Shown: positions 52,452-63,700, counted from the first letter of the stretch. The stretch is 64,000 nt of DNA from Bacteroidota bacterium (GCA_021155905.1 JAJNBG010000018.1:1-64000); one strand, 5' to 3'. Numbers and translations are program-made. Notes: generated by a model from the sequence alone, not told the origin.

Positions 52452-54956
52452 CTAAACAGGATCGGCATCTACCTGCAAACGGTAGATGCTTTTTTTATTG
52501 TTGTATTGCAGCGTATCCATTTCCTGCTTCAGCAAATTACGCACCTGGGTAGGCGAATACTCCCGGTTAATCTTTAATAAAATACGTTTATGGTATTGGT
52601 CTTTTATTTTAGCTACCAAAGGAAATTCAGGCCCCAACATCATACCGCCGAATAACGGCTTTAACTGATTGGCTAATTGTTGCGCAATATCATTCACCAC
52701 ATTCGGATCTTTCGACACCACTGACAATTCAATGATACGGGTGAACGGTGGATAGTGAAATTGCTCGCGCTCATTGATCTGTGACTGATAAAACTGTAAA
52801 TAATTATCTGCCAATACATGATTAATGACAGAATGCTCGGGATGGTTGGTTTGTATATAAACGGTTCCTTTTTTATCCTTTCGCCCTGCCCTGCCACTTA
52901 CCTGCACAATTAACTGGTAAGCTTTTTCAAAGGAACGGAAATCAGGAAAATTTAAAACGCTGTCAACATTTAAAACCCCTACTACGCTCACGTGATCAAA
53001 ATCCAAACCCTTGGTCACCATTTGTGTACCAACCAGGATATCTATATTCCCTAACTCAAATTCATCAATCAGTTGTTTATAGGCGTACTTACTGCGTGTG
53101 GTATCCAAATCCATGCGAGCTACTTTGGCCGAAGGAAATAAAATTTCAATTTCCTCTTCAATCTTTTCCGTGCCAAACCCTTTGTATTTTAAATTATTGT
53201 TGCCGCAGGCGCCGCAACTGGTTGGTGGTTGCATGGTATAGCCGCAATAATGGCAACTCAGCTTGTTGGTTTGCTTGTGATAGATCAATGCGACATCACA
53301 ATGCACACAATGCGGGATCCAGTTACAATTGGCACATTCCGTATAAGGAGCAAAGCCCCGGCGGTTCTGAAATAAAATAACCTGTTCTTTTTTAACCAGG
53401 GCTTGTGTAATGGCTGTCACTAATTGATGTGAGAAAATTCCTTTATTCTGTTGTTGCTGGGTTTCTTTTTTTAAATCACAAACAACGGTATCTGGTAAAG
53501 TAGCTTTTCCAAAACGTTCTGCGATTCTCACGAGTCCGAATTTTTGATGGAGGGCATTATAGTAACTTTCAAAAGAAGGTGTTGCTGTTCCTAATAGCAC
53601 TTTTGCTTTGTGTAAATTGGCTAAATACATGGCTGCATCACGTGCATGATAACGGGGAGCAGGATCCTGCTGTTTATACGAATTATCATGCTCCTCATCA
53701 ATAATGATCAGGCCCAAATTATTAAAAGGCAAAAACAAAGCTGAACGCGTTCCCAATACGATATTAAAATGTTTTGCATCCAGTTTATTATCGCCCTCAT
53801 GAAGAATAGAATTCCAGATTTCCACTCTTTCGTTCTCACTGAATTTGGAATGGTAGATTCCAACTGAATTTCCAAACACCGCACGAATCCTGTTAATCAA
53901 CTGCGTGGTCAAAGCAATTTCAGGAACAAGGTATAATACCTGTTTTCCCTGGGTAATGACTTTATCAATAAGGTCGGAGTAAATCTCTGTCTTACCGCTT
54001 CCTGTTACTCCATGCAACAATACGGTTTGTTTGGTTTCAAATTGCGTTTCAATGTCTTTGACAGCTTTTAACTGAAATTCATTTAAAGTTTTATTGGTCT
54101 TCTCCTTGTTATCGAATAACAAGCGACTCGTTTCCAGCTCAGTCTCGATCAATACTTCTTTTTTAACTAATGCTTTAATAACTGCCGTATCAAAGGTTTT
54201 TAACAACAATGATTTTTTAATCAGTCCTAACTGCTTGGCCGTGTCCTCTGTTTTTAATAAATGCAGTACAGACAAAAGCACCTCAGCCTGCTTAAAAGCC
54301 TTTTTTTCCAACGTATCCAATACTTCTTTCAGTTGTAACTCGTCTTTCAATAACGAAGCATTAACTCCAATATAATCTACCAGTTTTGGCTTGTACTTAT
54401 CCTTAATTTCTTCATAAATGACAACTGCACCTTTCTTAATTAATTTATTGATAAATACCTGAACAGTTTTAAGAGAAAGCATTATGCTGATGTCATCAAA
54501 ACTTAAAGAGGAGCTCGCTTGCAAAGCCTCCAAAACCATATGTTCTTTTTCCGTAAAATAATCATACGGCATTTCATCCAGGCTAAAATCCGGATTTAAC
54601 GTGATATGTGAAGTGCTGCTTAATTTTAAACCGCTGGGTAAGGCGGCGTTCATCACATCTCCTGGGTTACAGACATAATAATGTGAAATCCAGTCCCACA
54701 ATTGCAGTTGAGCCGGCGTAACAATTGGTTCATCATCCAGGATAGTTTCAATATACTTTGCAATGTACTCTTTTGGCGGATTGGAATGCACTGCATAGAC
54801 AACAGCCGTATAGAACTTCGATTTACCAAATTGAACAATGACTCTTTTTCCCACCGCAATGGATTCATTTAATTCTTTTGGAATACGATAGGTGAATTTA
54901 TTAGCTACTGAAAGCGGTACAATAACATCAACAAATAATGTATCATGGCTATCCAT
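52452..54956 (-). CDS. priA: Primosomal replication restart helicase PriA
   Basis: The 834-residue protein has the N-terminal DNA-binding domain (VDVIVPLSVANKFTYRIP), Walker A LLHGVTGSGKTEIYSD, Walker B LIIIDEEHDNSYKQ, the zinc-binding insert CANCNWIPHCVHCD with CHYCGYTMQPPTSCGACGNN, and LVGTQMVTKGLDFD plus VSGRAGRKDKKG (motifs V-VI). It reloads the replisome on stalled forks. The ATG at 54956 is 2 bases after the ZIP transporter stop. Confidence 0.96.
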   Translation of the reverse strand: MDSHDTLFVDVIVPLSVANKFTYRIPKELNESIAVGKRVIVQFGKSKFYTAVVYAVHSNPPKEYIAKYIETILDDEPIVTPAQLQLWDWISHYYVCNPGDVMNAALPSGLKLSSTSHITLNPDFSLDEMPYDYFTEKEHMVLEALQASSSLSFDDISIMLSLKTVQVFINKLIKKGAVVIYEEIKDKYKPKLVDYIGVNASLLKDELQLKEVLDTLEKKAFKQAEVLLSVLHLLKTEDTAKQLGLIKKSLLLKTFDTAVIKALVKKEVLIETELETSRLLFDNKEKTNKTLNEFQLKAVKDIETQFETKQTVLLHGVTGSGKTEIYSDLIDKVITQGKQVLYLVPEIALTTQLINRIRAVFGNSVGIYHSKFSENERVEIWNSILHEGDNKLDAKHFNIVLGTRSALFLPFNNLGLIIIDEEHDNSYKQQDPAPRYHARDAAMYLANLHKAKVLLGTATPSFESYYNALHQKFGLVRIAERFGKATLPDTVVCDLKKETQQQQNKGIFSHQLVTAITQALVKKEQVILFQNRRGFAPYTECANCNWIPHCVHCDVALIYHKQTNKLSCHYCGYTMQPPTSCGACGNNNLKYKGFGTEKIEEEIEILFPSAKVARMDLDTTRSKYAYKQLIDEFELGNIDILVGTQMVTKGLDFDHVSVVGVLNVDSVLNFPDFRSFEKAYQLIVQVSGRAGRKDKKGTVYIQTNHPEHSVINHVLADNYLQFYQSQINEREQFHYPPFTRIIELSVVSKDPNVVNDIAQQLANQLKPLFGGMMLGPEFPLVAKIKDQYHKRILLKINREYSPTQVRNLLKQEMDTLQYNNKKSIYRLQVDADPV

Positions 54957-54958
54957 CC

Positions 54959-55705
54959 TTAACTGATTAAAGCCGCCAGGAAAACCCCCGCTATCATCGA
55001 CATGATCTTCGCTAAATTATAACGATGATTCTCCCCGGTCTCAAACATAATAGCGGTAGAGATATGAAGAAAAATACCAATCACCACAGCGAAAGATAAT
55101 TTTAGAAAGCCGTCGTAATTTTGAACCCCAATTGAGTTTAATATATAACTGATCAGGCAACCCAATGGGGCCATCAAAGCAAAACCAATCAATAACAGCA
55201 TGGTTTTAAGTTTCGAAGTTTTATGCTCCAATAACAAAGTCACAAAAGCAATGGCAATCGGTATATTATGAATACTGATTCCGAATACTAAAGATTGTTG
55301 TATAGAAAGAACGGTATCGGTAGGAGTTTCAATTACACCACTTTGATAAATCGGTAAGCCTTCCAGTAAAGAGTGCAGGTATAAGCCGGTAATCATACCA
55401 AATGGCAAATGTTTACCACAGGATTCGGAATGAGCATGTGTATGTCCGTGTTCAATTCCGGCACTAAAATATTCCAGCATGATCTGAATAAAAAAACCAA
55501 TAAGAATAAATAAACCGATTGTTTTTGTATTTGTTTCTTCATAACATTCAGGCAATAAATGCGTGACCGAAATAGCAAATAGATATGCCGCACTGAATGC
55601 CAATAAAAATCTTAAATTCTGCGCTTTTATTTTTAATGATAAAAAGATAGAGCCCGTAACTAATACGGGTAAAGACAATAATATAGTTAATAGCCAAAGA
55701 CTCAT
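54959..55705 (-). CDS. ZIP family metal transporter
   Basis: The 248-residue membrane protein has about eight hydrophobic segments and a His-rich loop GIEHGHTHAHSESCGKH. The first metal-site helix reads LYLHSLLEGLPIY (His and Glu kept); the second reads SIHNIPIAIAF, where the usual Glu after the Pro is missing. ZIPs import zinc, iron or manganese. Its start overlaps the methyltransferase stop by four bases. Confidence 0.88.
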   Translation of the reverse strand: MSLWLLTILLSLPVLVTGSIFLSLKIKAQNLRFLLAFSAAYLFAISVTHLLPECYEETNTKTIGLFILIGFFIQIMLEYFSAGIEHGHTHAHSESCGKHLPFGMITGLYLHSLLEGLPIYQSGVIETPTDTVLSIQQSLVFGISIHNIPIAIAFVTLLLEHKTSKLKTMLLLIGFALMAPLGCLISYILNSIGVQNYDGFLKLSFAVVIGIFLHISTAIMFETGENHRYNLAKIMSMIAGVFLAALIS

Positions 55706-56433
55706 TTTTTCTGCAATACTAAAATTAAACGGGGTGATGTCTTATTATTAAACTCCTGTAACTGATAATTCCCGAAAGTGTGTAACAGAGTTAAATTACA
55801 TTCTTTTGCCAGACTCTCAAAATACGATTTGTCAAATAATTTGACACGCTCCTCATAGTGAAAAGATTCACCCTTATCGGTAAAATCAATAGTCTTAATC
55901 ACTGTATTATTTTCTATTTTTTTAGAGATATTGAATGTAATACCATCTATGGTTTTCTCGTCATGACAGGTCAGAATACTTTTAACATATTCTGCATTCA
56001 GATAATCAAAAACGAATAATCCATTTGGCATCAAACTTTTTTGAACGGCGTCAAATACATGTAGATCATCTTCCCTCCTTTCAAAATACCCGAAGCTGGT
56101 AAACAAATTAAACACTGCGTCAAAATAATTGGTCCGGAATAATTTACGCATATCATGCTGATAAAACTGCAATGTATCATTAGCAGATTTATTTGCTTCT
56201 AAAATGCTCTGTTCCGATAAATCCGTTCCAATAACCCGGTAACCTTTTTGATTCAAATAAATACTATGCCTTCCTTTGCCGCAACATAAATCCCAACAAA
56301 CAGCGTTTGGTTTTAAATTTAAAAACTGCGTGATGTTGTCGATAAATAAAGATGCCTCAGAATAATCCCTGTTTTTATAGAGAATATGATAATAAGGAGT
56401 ATCGAACCAGGAAGAAAACCACTCTTTTTGCAT
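55702..56433 (-). CDS. Class I SAM-dependent methyltransferase
   Basis: The 243-residue protein has the Rossmann motif VCWDLCCGKGRHSIYLNQKG and VIGTDLSEQSI, with DAVFNLFTSFGYF as a later post-motif. The substrate is unknown. A -7 box lies 7 bases before the ATG. Its stop overlaps the ZIP gene start (ATGA), so methyltransferase, ZIP and priA are probably one unit. Confidence 0.88.
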   Translation of the reverse strand: MQKEWFSSWFDTPYYHILYKNRDYSEASLFIDNITQFLNLKPNAVCWDLCCGKGRHSIYLNQKGYRVIGTDLSEQSILEANKSANDTLQFYQHDMRKLFRTNYFDAVFNLFTSFGYFERREDDLHVFDAVQKSLMPNGLFVFDYLNAEYVKSILTCHDEKTIDGITFNISKKIENNTVIKTIDFTDKGESFHYEERVKLFDKSYFESLAKECNLTLLHTFGNYQLQEFNNKTSPRLILVLQKK

Positions 56434-56439
56434 CGCCTA

Positions 56440-56447
56440 CAAAGGTA
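56440..56447 (-). promoter_or_regulatory. -7 box of the methyltransferase-ZIP-priA unit
   Basis: On the minus strand this reads TACCTTTG, an exact TAnnTTTG match ending 6 bases before the start codon. Transcription would begin next to the ATG, giving a nearly leaderless message. Confidence 0.55.
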
Positions 56448-56451
56448 TTAA

Positions 56452-56490
56452 AACAAAAACACCGAACGATACTGTCCGGTGTTTTTTATA
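56452..56490 (-). terminator. Terminator after the OmpA/PD40 gene
   Basis: Arms aacaccg (56458-56464) and cggtgtt (56477-56483) pair around a 12-base loop. On the minus strand the stem is followed by a T-rich run (TTTTTGTTTT). It lies 22 bases past the stop codon of the OmpA-family gene. Confidence 0.75.
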
Positions 56491-56505
56491 TAAAAATCTA
56501 ATTAA

Positions 56506-58833
56506 TTATCTGGCAATTACACGAACGTATTGGAACGGGCTGTATTTCTTTTTGTTTTGGTAATCTGACTCATACACCGGCCCTCTTACAGCTGAGATCT
56601 TTTTAAATACGATCTTAGAAGCATCGCCACCTTTTGCAGTAACCGCAGCCTTAATCTTTTCTTCCATCTTATCAGCTCTGGATATTGCCAGGTCTCTGTT
56701 ATTTGCAAAAGCGCGTGTTGGTACCTGTGAAGCACTTGACATAATTTTCACAGTAGGGTTGCACTCCTTAGTCTTGCTGACAATTCCATCAATTAATATT
56801 TCCCAGTCCTTAGCATCCTCTATATCGTTTGCATTGTAAGCGAAATTGTGTTTATACTTCACCGGTGAACCACAGGAAACATCCGGTTTGTAATTGGTGT
56901 TATCTTTAGGGTGATCAACAGCTACATCAGAAGTTGTTTCAAGGTATAAAACCTGAGTAATGGTTTTACTCCCTTTAATACCTATTGTATTAAAGGTTCC
57001 AATAGCAGATTTCTTTCCTTTTAACTCGGCAAAAATGGTATAAGATTTATCGGCGGCTAAAACAGTTCCGTCCTTCTTGCCAACATTGTCCACTTCAAAA
57101 TTGACGTCAGTTCCGTCTTTTTCTTTTAATGTGATATTAGCGTTTTCTACCGGTGTTTTATCTTTGGCGTTATTTAAAACTAAAGTATTCAACAAAATTT
57201 TCTTGTCTTTTGTTTTAACTGTACCCAATAAAGAAACCGGATCAAGGTTAATTTCTTTTTTAATCTCCTGGTAAGCAATATCGTTAGAAACGAAAATATC
57301 CTCGTTATAAAACTCTTCTCCTTTTGCCTGGTAAGAGAAATTATAATTTTTATTTGGAGCCAGGATTGTAGCAAAAGTACCATTCTCTTTTGGCCTGTAT
57401 CGTCCAACAACCTCTCCTGTTTCTTTATTAGTGACAACCACCTCTAAATCATCCGGCAATTTTTCGCCATCAGCAGGCATGATAAAACCTTTAAATAAAG
57501 CCAATGGTTTTTCTTTAGCATCAGGAATATACATGGTGTAAATATCTTTTTCTCCATGTCCGCCATCTTTCGCAGAAGAGAAATATCCACGCTTTCCATC
57601 GGGAGACGTCACAAAAAACACATCATCATCGGGCGTATTGATTGGGTACCCTAAATTCTGAGGAGCAGAAAACTTCTTTTCTTCATCCATAACCGATGCG
57701 AAAATGTCAAAACCTCCCATAGACTTATGACCTACTGATGCAAAAATTAAAGTTACACCGTCAGGATGAATGAAAGGTCCATCTTCGTCATATTTTGTAT
57801 TAATAACGGGGCCAACATTTAATGCCTTACTCCATGCTCCATTTGGCAATTTAACGCAACGGTAAATGTCACGTCCACCATATCCACCCGGACGATCTGA
57901 TACAAAATAAAGCGTATTGTTATCCGCGCTTAAACAAGCATGGGATTCCCAATACTTTGTATTGATATCTGAACCAAAGCTCTGCAAGATACTCCAGTCT
58001 TTTCCATCCCAGGTACTATAATAAACATTTCCGTTTCCACCGTCATCTCTGTAAACAATCAGGGTTTGCCCGTCCGGCGTCAAATTGATAGATGCCTCAT
58101 GGCCATTTGTGTTTACAAATTGTCCAAGTCCTTTTGGCGAGGACCAAACACCGTTTTCGTTTTTATAAGACACTACAATGTCTTCAAAATATTGTCCTTC
58201 AGGTGTTTTATCACCACCTGTGCTTGTATTTCTTCTTGTCGTGTAAATTAAGGTAGCTTCATCAGCACTTAAAACAGGACTGTAATCGGGAAACTCGCTA
58301 TTGATACTATCACCCAAATTTTCAATTTTCACATTGATGGGGGCAGCAATTAATTCCTTTGCGTAAATAGACTGTTGCCTAAAGAAAGCCACATCTGCTT
58401 TAGTTTCCTTATCTCTTGCATATTCTTTATCAAAAAGGTCGTATTGCGCGATTGCTTCATCAAATTTATAATTGAAATGAAGTGATTTTCCGTAGTAAAA
58501 GAAAGCTAATGGTGGCGCTTCTTTTTCAGACGGATCATCATGTCGGTAATTCTTAGTAACTTTTGTAATCGCTTTAGCCAAATAGCTTTCTGCCATTCCT
58601 TTGTTTTGAGAGGAACTTAAATAGCAAAAACCAATATTGAAATTGATATTCGCAGAAGAGGAATCAATTTTGTAGGCTTCCAAATAATTTTTCAAAGCCA
58701 TGTCATAATTTTCCTCACCAATTAAGAAATTTCCTTCTCTGAAAAAATCTGAATACTTTCCACTCGTTAACTGAGCTTTAACAATGTTGGTACCAATAAA
58801 AATGGCAATAATAAATAGATAAAATTTCTTCAT
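56506..58833 (-). CDS. OmpA-family protein with TPR and PD40 propeller
   Basis: The 775-residue protein has a signal peptide (FYLFIIAIFIGTNIVKAQ), TPR-like repeats (ENYDMALKNYLEAYKIDSSS), a PD40/WD40-like beta-propeller with SADNNTLYFVSDRPGGYGGR and HPDGVTLIFASVGHKSMGGF, Ig-like regions (TLKEKDGTDVNFEVDNVGK), and a diverged OmpA-like C-terminus (NNRDLAISRADKMEEKIKAA). The layout matches proteins that tether the outer membrane to peptidoglycan in Bacteroidota, some linked to type IX secretion. ATG 58833 begins the signal peptide; a longer frame to 58911 starts with unconserved residues upstream of the -7 box. Confidence 0.85.
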   Translation of the reverse strand: MKKFYLFIIAIFIGTNIVKAQLTSGKYSDFFREGNFLIGEENYDMALKNYLEAYKIDSSSANINFNIGFCYLSSSQNKGMAESYLAKAITKVTKNYRHDDPSEKEAPPLAFFYYGKSLHFNYKFDEAIAQYDLFDKEYARDKETKADVAFFRQQSIYAKELIAAPINVKIENLGDSINSEFPDYSPVLSADEATLIYTTRRNTSTGGDKTPEGQYFEDIVVSYKNENGVWSSPKGLGQFVNTNGHEASINLTPDGQTLIVYRDDGGNGNVYYSTWDGKDWSILQSFGSDINTKYWESHACLSADNNTLYFVSDRPGGYGGRDIYRCVKLPNGAWSKALNVGPVINTKYDEDGPFIHPDGVTLIFASVGHKSMGGFDIFASVMDEEKKFSAPQNLGYPINTPDDDVFFVTSPDGKRGYFSSAKDGGHGEKDIYTMYIPDAKEKPLALFKGFIMPADGEKLPDDLEVVVTNKETGEVVGRYRPKENGTFATILAPNKNYNFSYQAKGEEFYNEDIFVSNDIAYQEIKKEINLDPVSLLGTVKTKDKKILLNTLVLNNAKDKTPVENANITLKEKDGTDVNFEVDNVGKKDGTVLAADKSYTIFAELKGKKSAIGTFNTIGIKGSKTITQVLYLETTSDVAVDHPKDNTNYKPDVSCGSPVKYKHNFAYNANDIEDAKDWEILIDGIVSKTKECNPTVKIMSSASQVPTRAFANNRDLAISRADKMEEKIKAAVTAKGGDASKIVFKKISAVRGPVYESDYQNKKKYSPFQYVRVIAR

Positions 58834-58855
58834 TTGATTTTTTTTACAAGAGGAG

Positions 58856-58863
58856 CAAAAATA
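58856..58863 (-). promoter_or_regulatory. -7 box of the OmpA/PD40 gene
   Basis: On the minus strand this reads TATTTTTG, an exact TAnnTTTG match 22 bases before the ATG at 58833. A TTTG at 58880-58877 is 13 bases upstream, closer than the ideal spacing. Confidence 0.55.
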
Positions 58864-58900
58864 GCATAATTTTAGACAAAAACCATAATATGAGCGATAA

Positions 58901-58930
58901 AAAAATCCCATACTAGGATGGGATTTTTAA
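58901..58930 (-). terminator. Terminator after the E2 gene
   Basis: A perfect 11-bp stem, aaaaatcccat/atgggattttt, surrounds the loop actagg. On the minus strand it ends in a T-run. It begins about 8 bases after the E2 stop codon and ends transcription before the OmpA/PD40 promoter. Confidence 0.9.
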
Positions 58931-58935
58931 TTCAT

Positions 58936-60270
58936 TTATGAGGTTCTGGTGATATCCCAGTTTTCCATATAATCAGCAACTTTTCTTAAGAAACTACCGC
59001 CTAAGGAACCATCAACCACTCTATGGTCGTAGGATAATGATAAAAACATGAAATGTCTGATTGCTATCACATCACCCTGTGGGGTCTCAATAACTGCCGG
59101 TTTCTTTTTAATGGTGCCAACCGCCAAAATAGCAACCTGTGGCTGTAAAATAATCGGGGTACCCATCACGTTCCCAAAACCGCCTACATTGGTTAAGGTA
59201 AATGTCCCTCCCTGAATTTCATCCGGTGCTAATTTATTAGCTCTGGCTCTGGTTGCTAAGTCATTCACATCCTTAGTAATTCCAACAAGGTTTTTCTGGT
59301 CTGCGTTCTTAATTACCGGAACAATTAAGTTACCCGTTGGCAAAGCTGCTGCCATACCTACATTAATATTTTTACGCTTGATGATCTTTGTTCCGGTTTG
59401 ATCCACCGAAACGTTAATCATTGGAAAATCTTTAATCGCTTTAGCCACACATTCAATGAATAGTGGTGTAAATGTGATTTTCTCGCCTTCGCGTTTCTCA
59501 AAATCTTTCTTAATCTTATCTCTCCATTGAACCAAATTAGTCACATCTGCTTCCACAAACGATGTCACATGCGGAGATACGTGCTTGCTCATCACCATGT
59601 TATCTGCAATGATCTTACGCATACGATCCATTTCAATGATCTCATCACCACCCCCTACAGACACAGCCGGACGTTGAACCAGCACCGTATTATCCGGAAC
59701 ACCCATTGAACCACCAGACTTAACTTCGGTTTTTTGAGCAGCAGGAGTTGCAGTAGTTGTTGTTGCGGCTTGTTTGTTTCTGTTTGGTAAATAGGCTAAG
59801 ATATCCGCTTTTGTTACCCTTCCTTCCTGCCCGGTACCTTTAATACCATCCAGTTCAGCTAAAGAAATACCTTCTTCTTTCGCAATACTCTTGACTAAAG
59901 GAGAATAGAATTTATCAGAACCTGAAAAGTCAACATTTTCTGTTTTTGCAGCAATCGGAGTATCCGTTGCAGGTTTATTTGTTTGAGCCGGAGCTACCGT
60001 TTTTGGAGTTTCTGCAACAGAAGCCGTTGCATCAGAAGAAATGATTGCAATTACGGCACCTACCTGCACTACATCATTTTCATTAAATAGTTTTTTGATC
60101 AATTTTCCTTCAAAAGGAGAAGGGATTTCCGAGTCAACCTTATCAGTCGCTATTTCAAGAACTGTCTCATCAATTTTAATTGAATCCCCTTCGTTTTTAG
60201 TCCACTTAATAATGGTTGCTTCTGCAACACTTTCGCCCATTTTGGGCATTGTTAATTCAAATTGAGCCAT
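58936..60270 (-). CDS. 2-oxoacid dehydrogenase E2 (dihydrolipoamide acyltransferase)
   Basis: The 444-residue protein has a lipoyl domain (residues 1-75) with the lipoylated Lys in EIATDKVDSEIPSP, a peripheral-subunit-binding domain (SPLVKSIAKEEGISLAELD, GTGQEGRVTKADIL) between Pro/Ala/Thr-rich linkers, and a catalytic acyltransferase domain ending in SLSYDHRVVDGSLGGSF (His and Asp of the active site). It is probably the E2 of a branched-chain or 2-oxoglutarate-type complex; no E1 or E3 gene is in the window, so the substrate is open. ATG 60270 starts the standard AQFELTMPKMGE. Confidence 0.93.
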   Translation of the reverse strand: MAQFELTMPKMGESVAEATIIKWTKNEGDSIKIDETVLEIATDKVDSEIPSPFEGKLIKKLFNENDVVQVGAVIAIISSDATASVAETPKTVAPAQTNKPATDTPIAAKTENVDFSGSDKFYSPLVKSIAKEEGISLAELDGIKGTGQEGRVTKADILAYLPNRNKQAATTTTATPAAQKTEVKSGGSMGVPDNTVLVQRPAVSVGGGDEIIEMDRMRKIIADNMVMSKHVSPHVTSFVEADVTNLVQWRDKIKKDFEKREGEKITFTPLFIECVAKAIKDFPMINVSVDQTGTKIIKRKNINVGMAAALPTGNLIVPVIKNADQKNLVGITKDVNDLATRARANKLAPDEIQGGTFTLTNVGGFGNVMGTPIILQPQVAILAVGTIKKKPAVIETPQGDVIAIRHFMFLSLSYDHRVVDGSLGGSFLRKVADYMENWDITRTS

Positions 60271-60292
60271 TGTCTTAAAATAATGTAGAACG

Positions 60293-60323
60293 CAAAAATA
60301 ACGTAATATCGCTATTACACAAA
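60293..60323 (-). promoter_or_regulatory. Complete Bacteroidota promoter of the E2 gene
   Basis: On the minus strand TTTG (60323-60320), 19 bases, then TATTTTTG (60300-60293). This matches TTTG-N19-TAnnTTTG fully. Predicted transcription start is near 60287, about 17 bases before the ATG. Confidence 0.75.
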
Positions 60324-60387
60324 TTTTATTAGACAAGAATTTTGTCCTTGTTTACATTTGGGATTTTAAACGGCTTTTTATCCTCAC

Positions 60388-60573
60388 TTAGCTCGCTACA
60401 ACTTCAATAAATCCAACTGAATCAGATTTTTTGATCGTTAACGATTTAGAATAATTAAGGATATTCTGAATTAATGAATCAGAAGGTTCAGGGTCTTCAA
60501 CAGGGATAGCATCCTGTTGCTTGTTTTTAGTGATTTTTAATAATGTAGAAACAAGAGTAGAAGTTTGTTGCAT
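60388..60573 (-). CDS. Small conserved-looking protein of unknown function
   Basis: The 61-residue product has no signal peptide. Its second half, SLIQNILNYSKSLTIKKSDS, ending in FIEVVAS, resembles small Bacteroidota proteins with an ILNYSKSL-type segment. Function unknown. Coding bias looks like its neighbours. No clear -7 box was seen. Confidence 0.6.
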   Translation of the reverse strand: MQQTSTLVSTLLKITKNKQQDAIPVEDPEPSDSLIQNILNYSKSLTIKKSDSVGFIEVVAS

Positions 60574-60751
60574 AGGCAGTTTTAGGGGTTTATATACTAA
60601 ATAACGCAGGTCATTTTAATTTATTGTGCTCTTCATTAAAAATATAGAAAAAAGCCGATTTCAGGGAATTGACCGCCAAAATAAACTTTACTCCGATTTG
60701 CTTTTGATTTCGTTTTTTACCTAATTTCGTTTAATCTTTCCCTTAAAAGCT

Positions 60752-63700
60752 ATGTCAATTAAATCAATTTTAGCTGTGTTCTTTATCACAGCAATAACCA
60801 TTTGTGGATTAACCTATTATTCCTCAAGTTCTGCAAAAAATGATTCCGGCTATATCAATCCTGCTTACAAAGAATATATCTCCGCTTACACCGCCGGATA
60901 TATTTCTGTAGAAAGTAAAATCATGATCGTTTTGCAGGATGAAACCACTGCAGAAATTGAAGCAGGAAAAGAAACAGACAATAATTTATTCGACTTTGCA
61001 CCAGGTATAGAAGGTAAACTGGTTTGGCTGGATAAAAAAACCATAGAGTTTAAACCAGCCCGTAAGTTAAACAGCAACCAAGCTTACAAAGCCTCATTTC
61101 ATTTAGGAAAAGTATTGCAGGTCGCTGATGAGTTGAAAGAGTTTGAATTTGAGTTTTCTACGCTGAAACAGGCGATGGAAATTACAGTGGACGAATACAA
61201 GACAGATGATAAAAATAATTTACAGATAGAGGGAACTTTAACGACAGCAGACTATGCTGATAATCTGCTGGTGGAAAAAACGACACAGGCTACTCAGGGA
61301 GGAACTTCTTTGATGATCAAATGGCTGCATGAAAATTCAACAACACACCATTTTATTATTGATAACGTACAAAAAGGAAAGGGTAATTTAACCATTACCT
61401 ATGATGGAGAAGCGATTGGCGCTGCCGAAAACGACGTCAAAGAAATTACGATTCCAAATACTAATGAATTTATACTATTAAATATTTTAATTGAAAATGA
61501 TCCTGACCAATATATCACCCTGCAGTTTTCAGATAAAATAGATCCTCATCAAAACCTGGATGGTTTAATTTCTATCACCAATCCCAACAATACAACCGTC
61601 ACTAATTATGATGAATACAGTGAAGGAAACAATGAAAAACTTCCTCTCAAAGAATCGAAATTAACTTATTTAATTGAAAATAACTCTATCAAAGTATACA
61701 CCGGGGAACGTTATACCGAAACCAGGGAATTACTGATCAGCAATGCCATAAAAAACAGCGAAGGCAAACATTTGAAAGAAACTGAAACACGTTCCATCTT
61801 TTTTGAAGACCTGAAACCAAGTGTGCGTTTAGTTGGCAAGGGGGTGATTTTACCTAACTCCAGTGGCTTGATTTTCCCTTTTGAGGCTGTGAACTTAAAT
61901 GCAGTTGACGTGCGTATTACCAGGGTTTATGAAAATAATATGCTTCAGTTTTTACAGGTCAATAACCTTGAAGGCAGCCAGGAATTACGCCGCGTCGGGA
62001 AACTGATTATTAAAAAGAAAATCGCCTTACAAACTAATGGAGACCCAACACGTAATAAATGGAACAAATATTCCATCGATTTGTCTTCCCTAATTAAAGC
62101 GGAGCCAGGGGCGTTATATAACATCCGGATTGGTTTTAACCGAAATTATTCAACCTACAATTGCCAGGGAGATACTTCTACTGACAGAACAGGAGAGTCC
62201 GCATTGGATGATGAAAGTGCGGAAGATGAAAAAGACTGGGATTATTACAATTCGTACGATGACTATTACGATGATTACTATTACTACGATTATTCAGAAA
62301 GAAATAACCCGTGTTCACGTGCCTACTATAATAACAAATCAGTTAACAGGAATATTCTATCTACCAATATTGGCTTAATCGCTAAACGCGGAAATAATGG
62401 ACAGATTTCGATATTCACTTCTGACCTCATCTCAACAAAACCATTGAGCAATGTTGTTATCGAAGCTTTTGATTATCAACAACAAAAATTAAAACAGATT
62501 ACGACTAACAGCGAAGGAATTGCCCTTTTGGAAACCAAACAAAAACCGTTTGTATTAATTGCGAAACGCGGTCAGGAACGCACGTACCTAAAACTGGACG
62601 ATGGAAACTCTTTATCCCTGAGTTCATTTGAAGTAGATGGAGATGTTGTACAAAAAGGAATTAAAGGATTTATTTATGGAGAGCGTGGCGTATGGCGTCC
62701 CGGCGATAGCTTGTTCCTTTCCTTCATTTTAGAAAACAAATCCAAAGAATTCCCGGAGAACTATCCTGCTTCATTGGAACTTATCAATCCGCAAGGGCAG
62801 GTCGTGCAAAAATTAACCCGCACCAAACATGTAGATGGATTCTACAATTTCACAACCAAAACTGAGAGCAGTGCTCCAACAGGTGTGTACCTTGCCAGAG
62901 TAAAAGTAGGCGGTGCTGTATTTACCAAAAATATCCGGATCGAAACCATCATGCCGAATCGTTTGAAAATTAACCTCGATTACAAGAAGGACAAAATTTA
63001 CAGCGGCGATTTAACCTTAAACAGTGATCTCTTCATCAATTGGCTGCATGGGGCACCGGGAAGAAACCTGGAAACAAAGATAGATATGTCTTTATCACAA
63101 ATCAATACAGAATTTAAAGGGTATAAGGGTTTTACGTTTGACAACCCGGCACAAAACTTTTATTCGGAAACGCAAACTATTTTTAGTGGAAGAACGGATG
63201 ATAATGGGAAAACAGTTGTTAATGCACAATTAAGTGATACCAAAGACGCACCTGGATTCTTAGCGGCTAATTTCACCATCAGGGCTTTTGAAGAAGGAGG
63301 ATCATTCAGTACCGACCGCTTTACTATTCCCGTATCACCATTTACCAATTATGTTGGTATTAAAATTCCTGAAACAAAAGACAATGAACAATACCTGGAA
63401 ACAGATATTGATCATGCTATTCAGGTAGCCACCGTGGATGAATTTGGCAAACCAACATCGCGTTCCAATATTGAAGTGAAAGTGTATAAACTGGACTGGC
63501 GCTGGTGGTGGGATAATTATAACCAGGATTTGTCATCATACATAGGAAGCAATTACCACGAACCAATTTATACCGAACAAATTTCTTCTACGAACGGAAA
63601 AGCTGATTTTAAATTACGGGTGAATCGACCTTCCTGGGGTCGTTATTTAGTATATGTAAAAGATGTAGAGAGCGGGCATGCCTGCGGGAAAGTTGTTTTC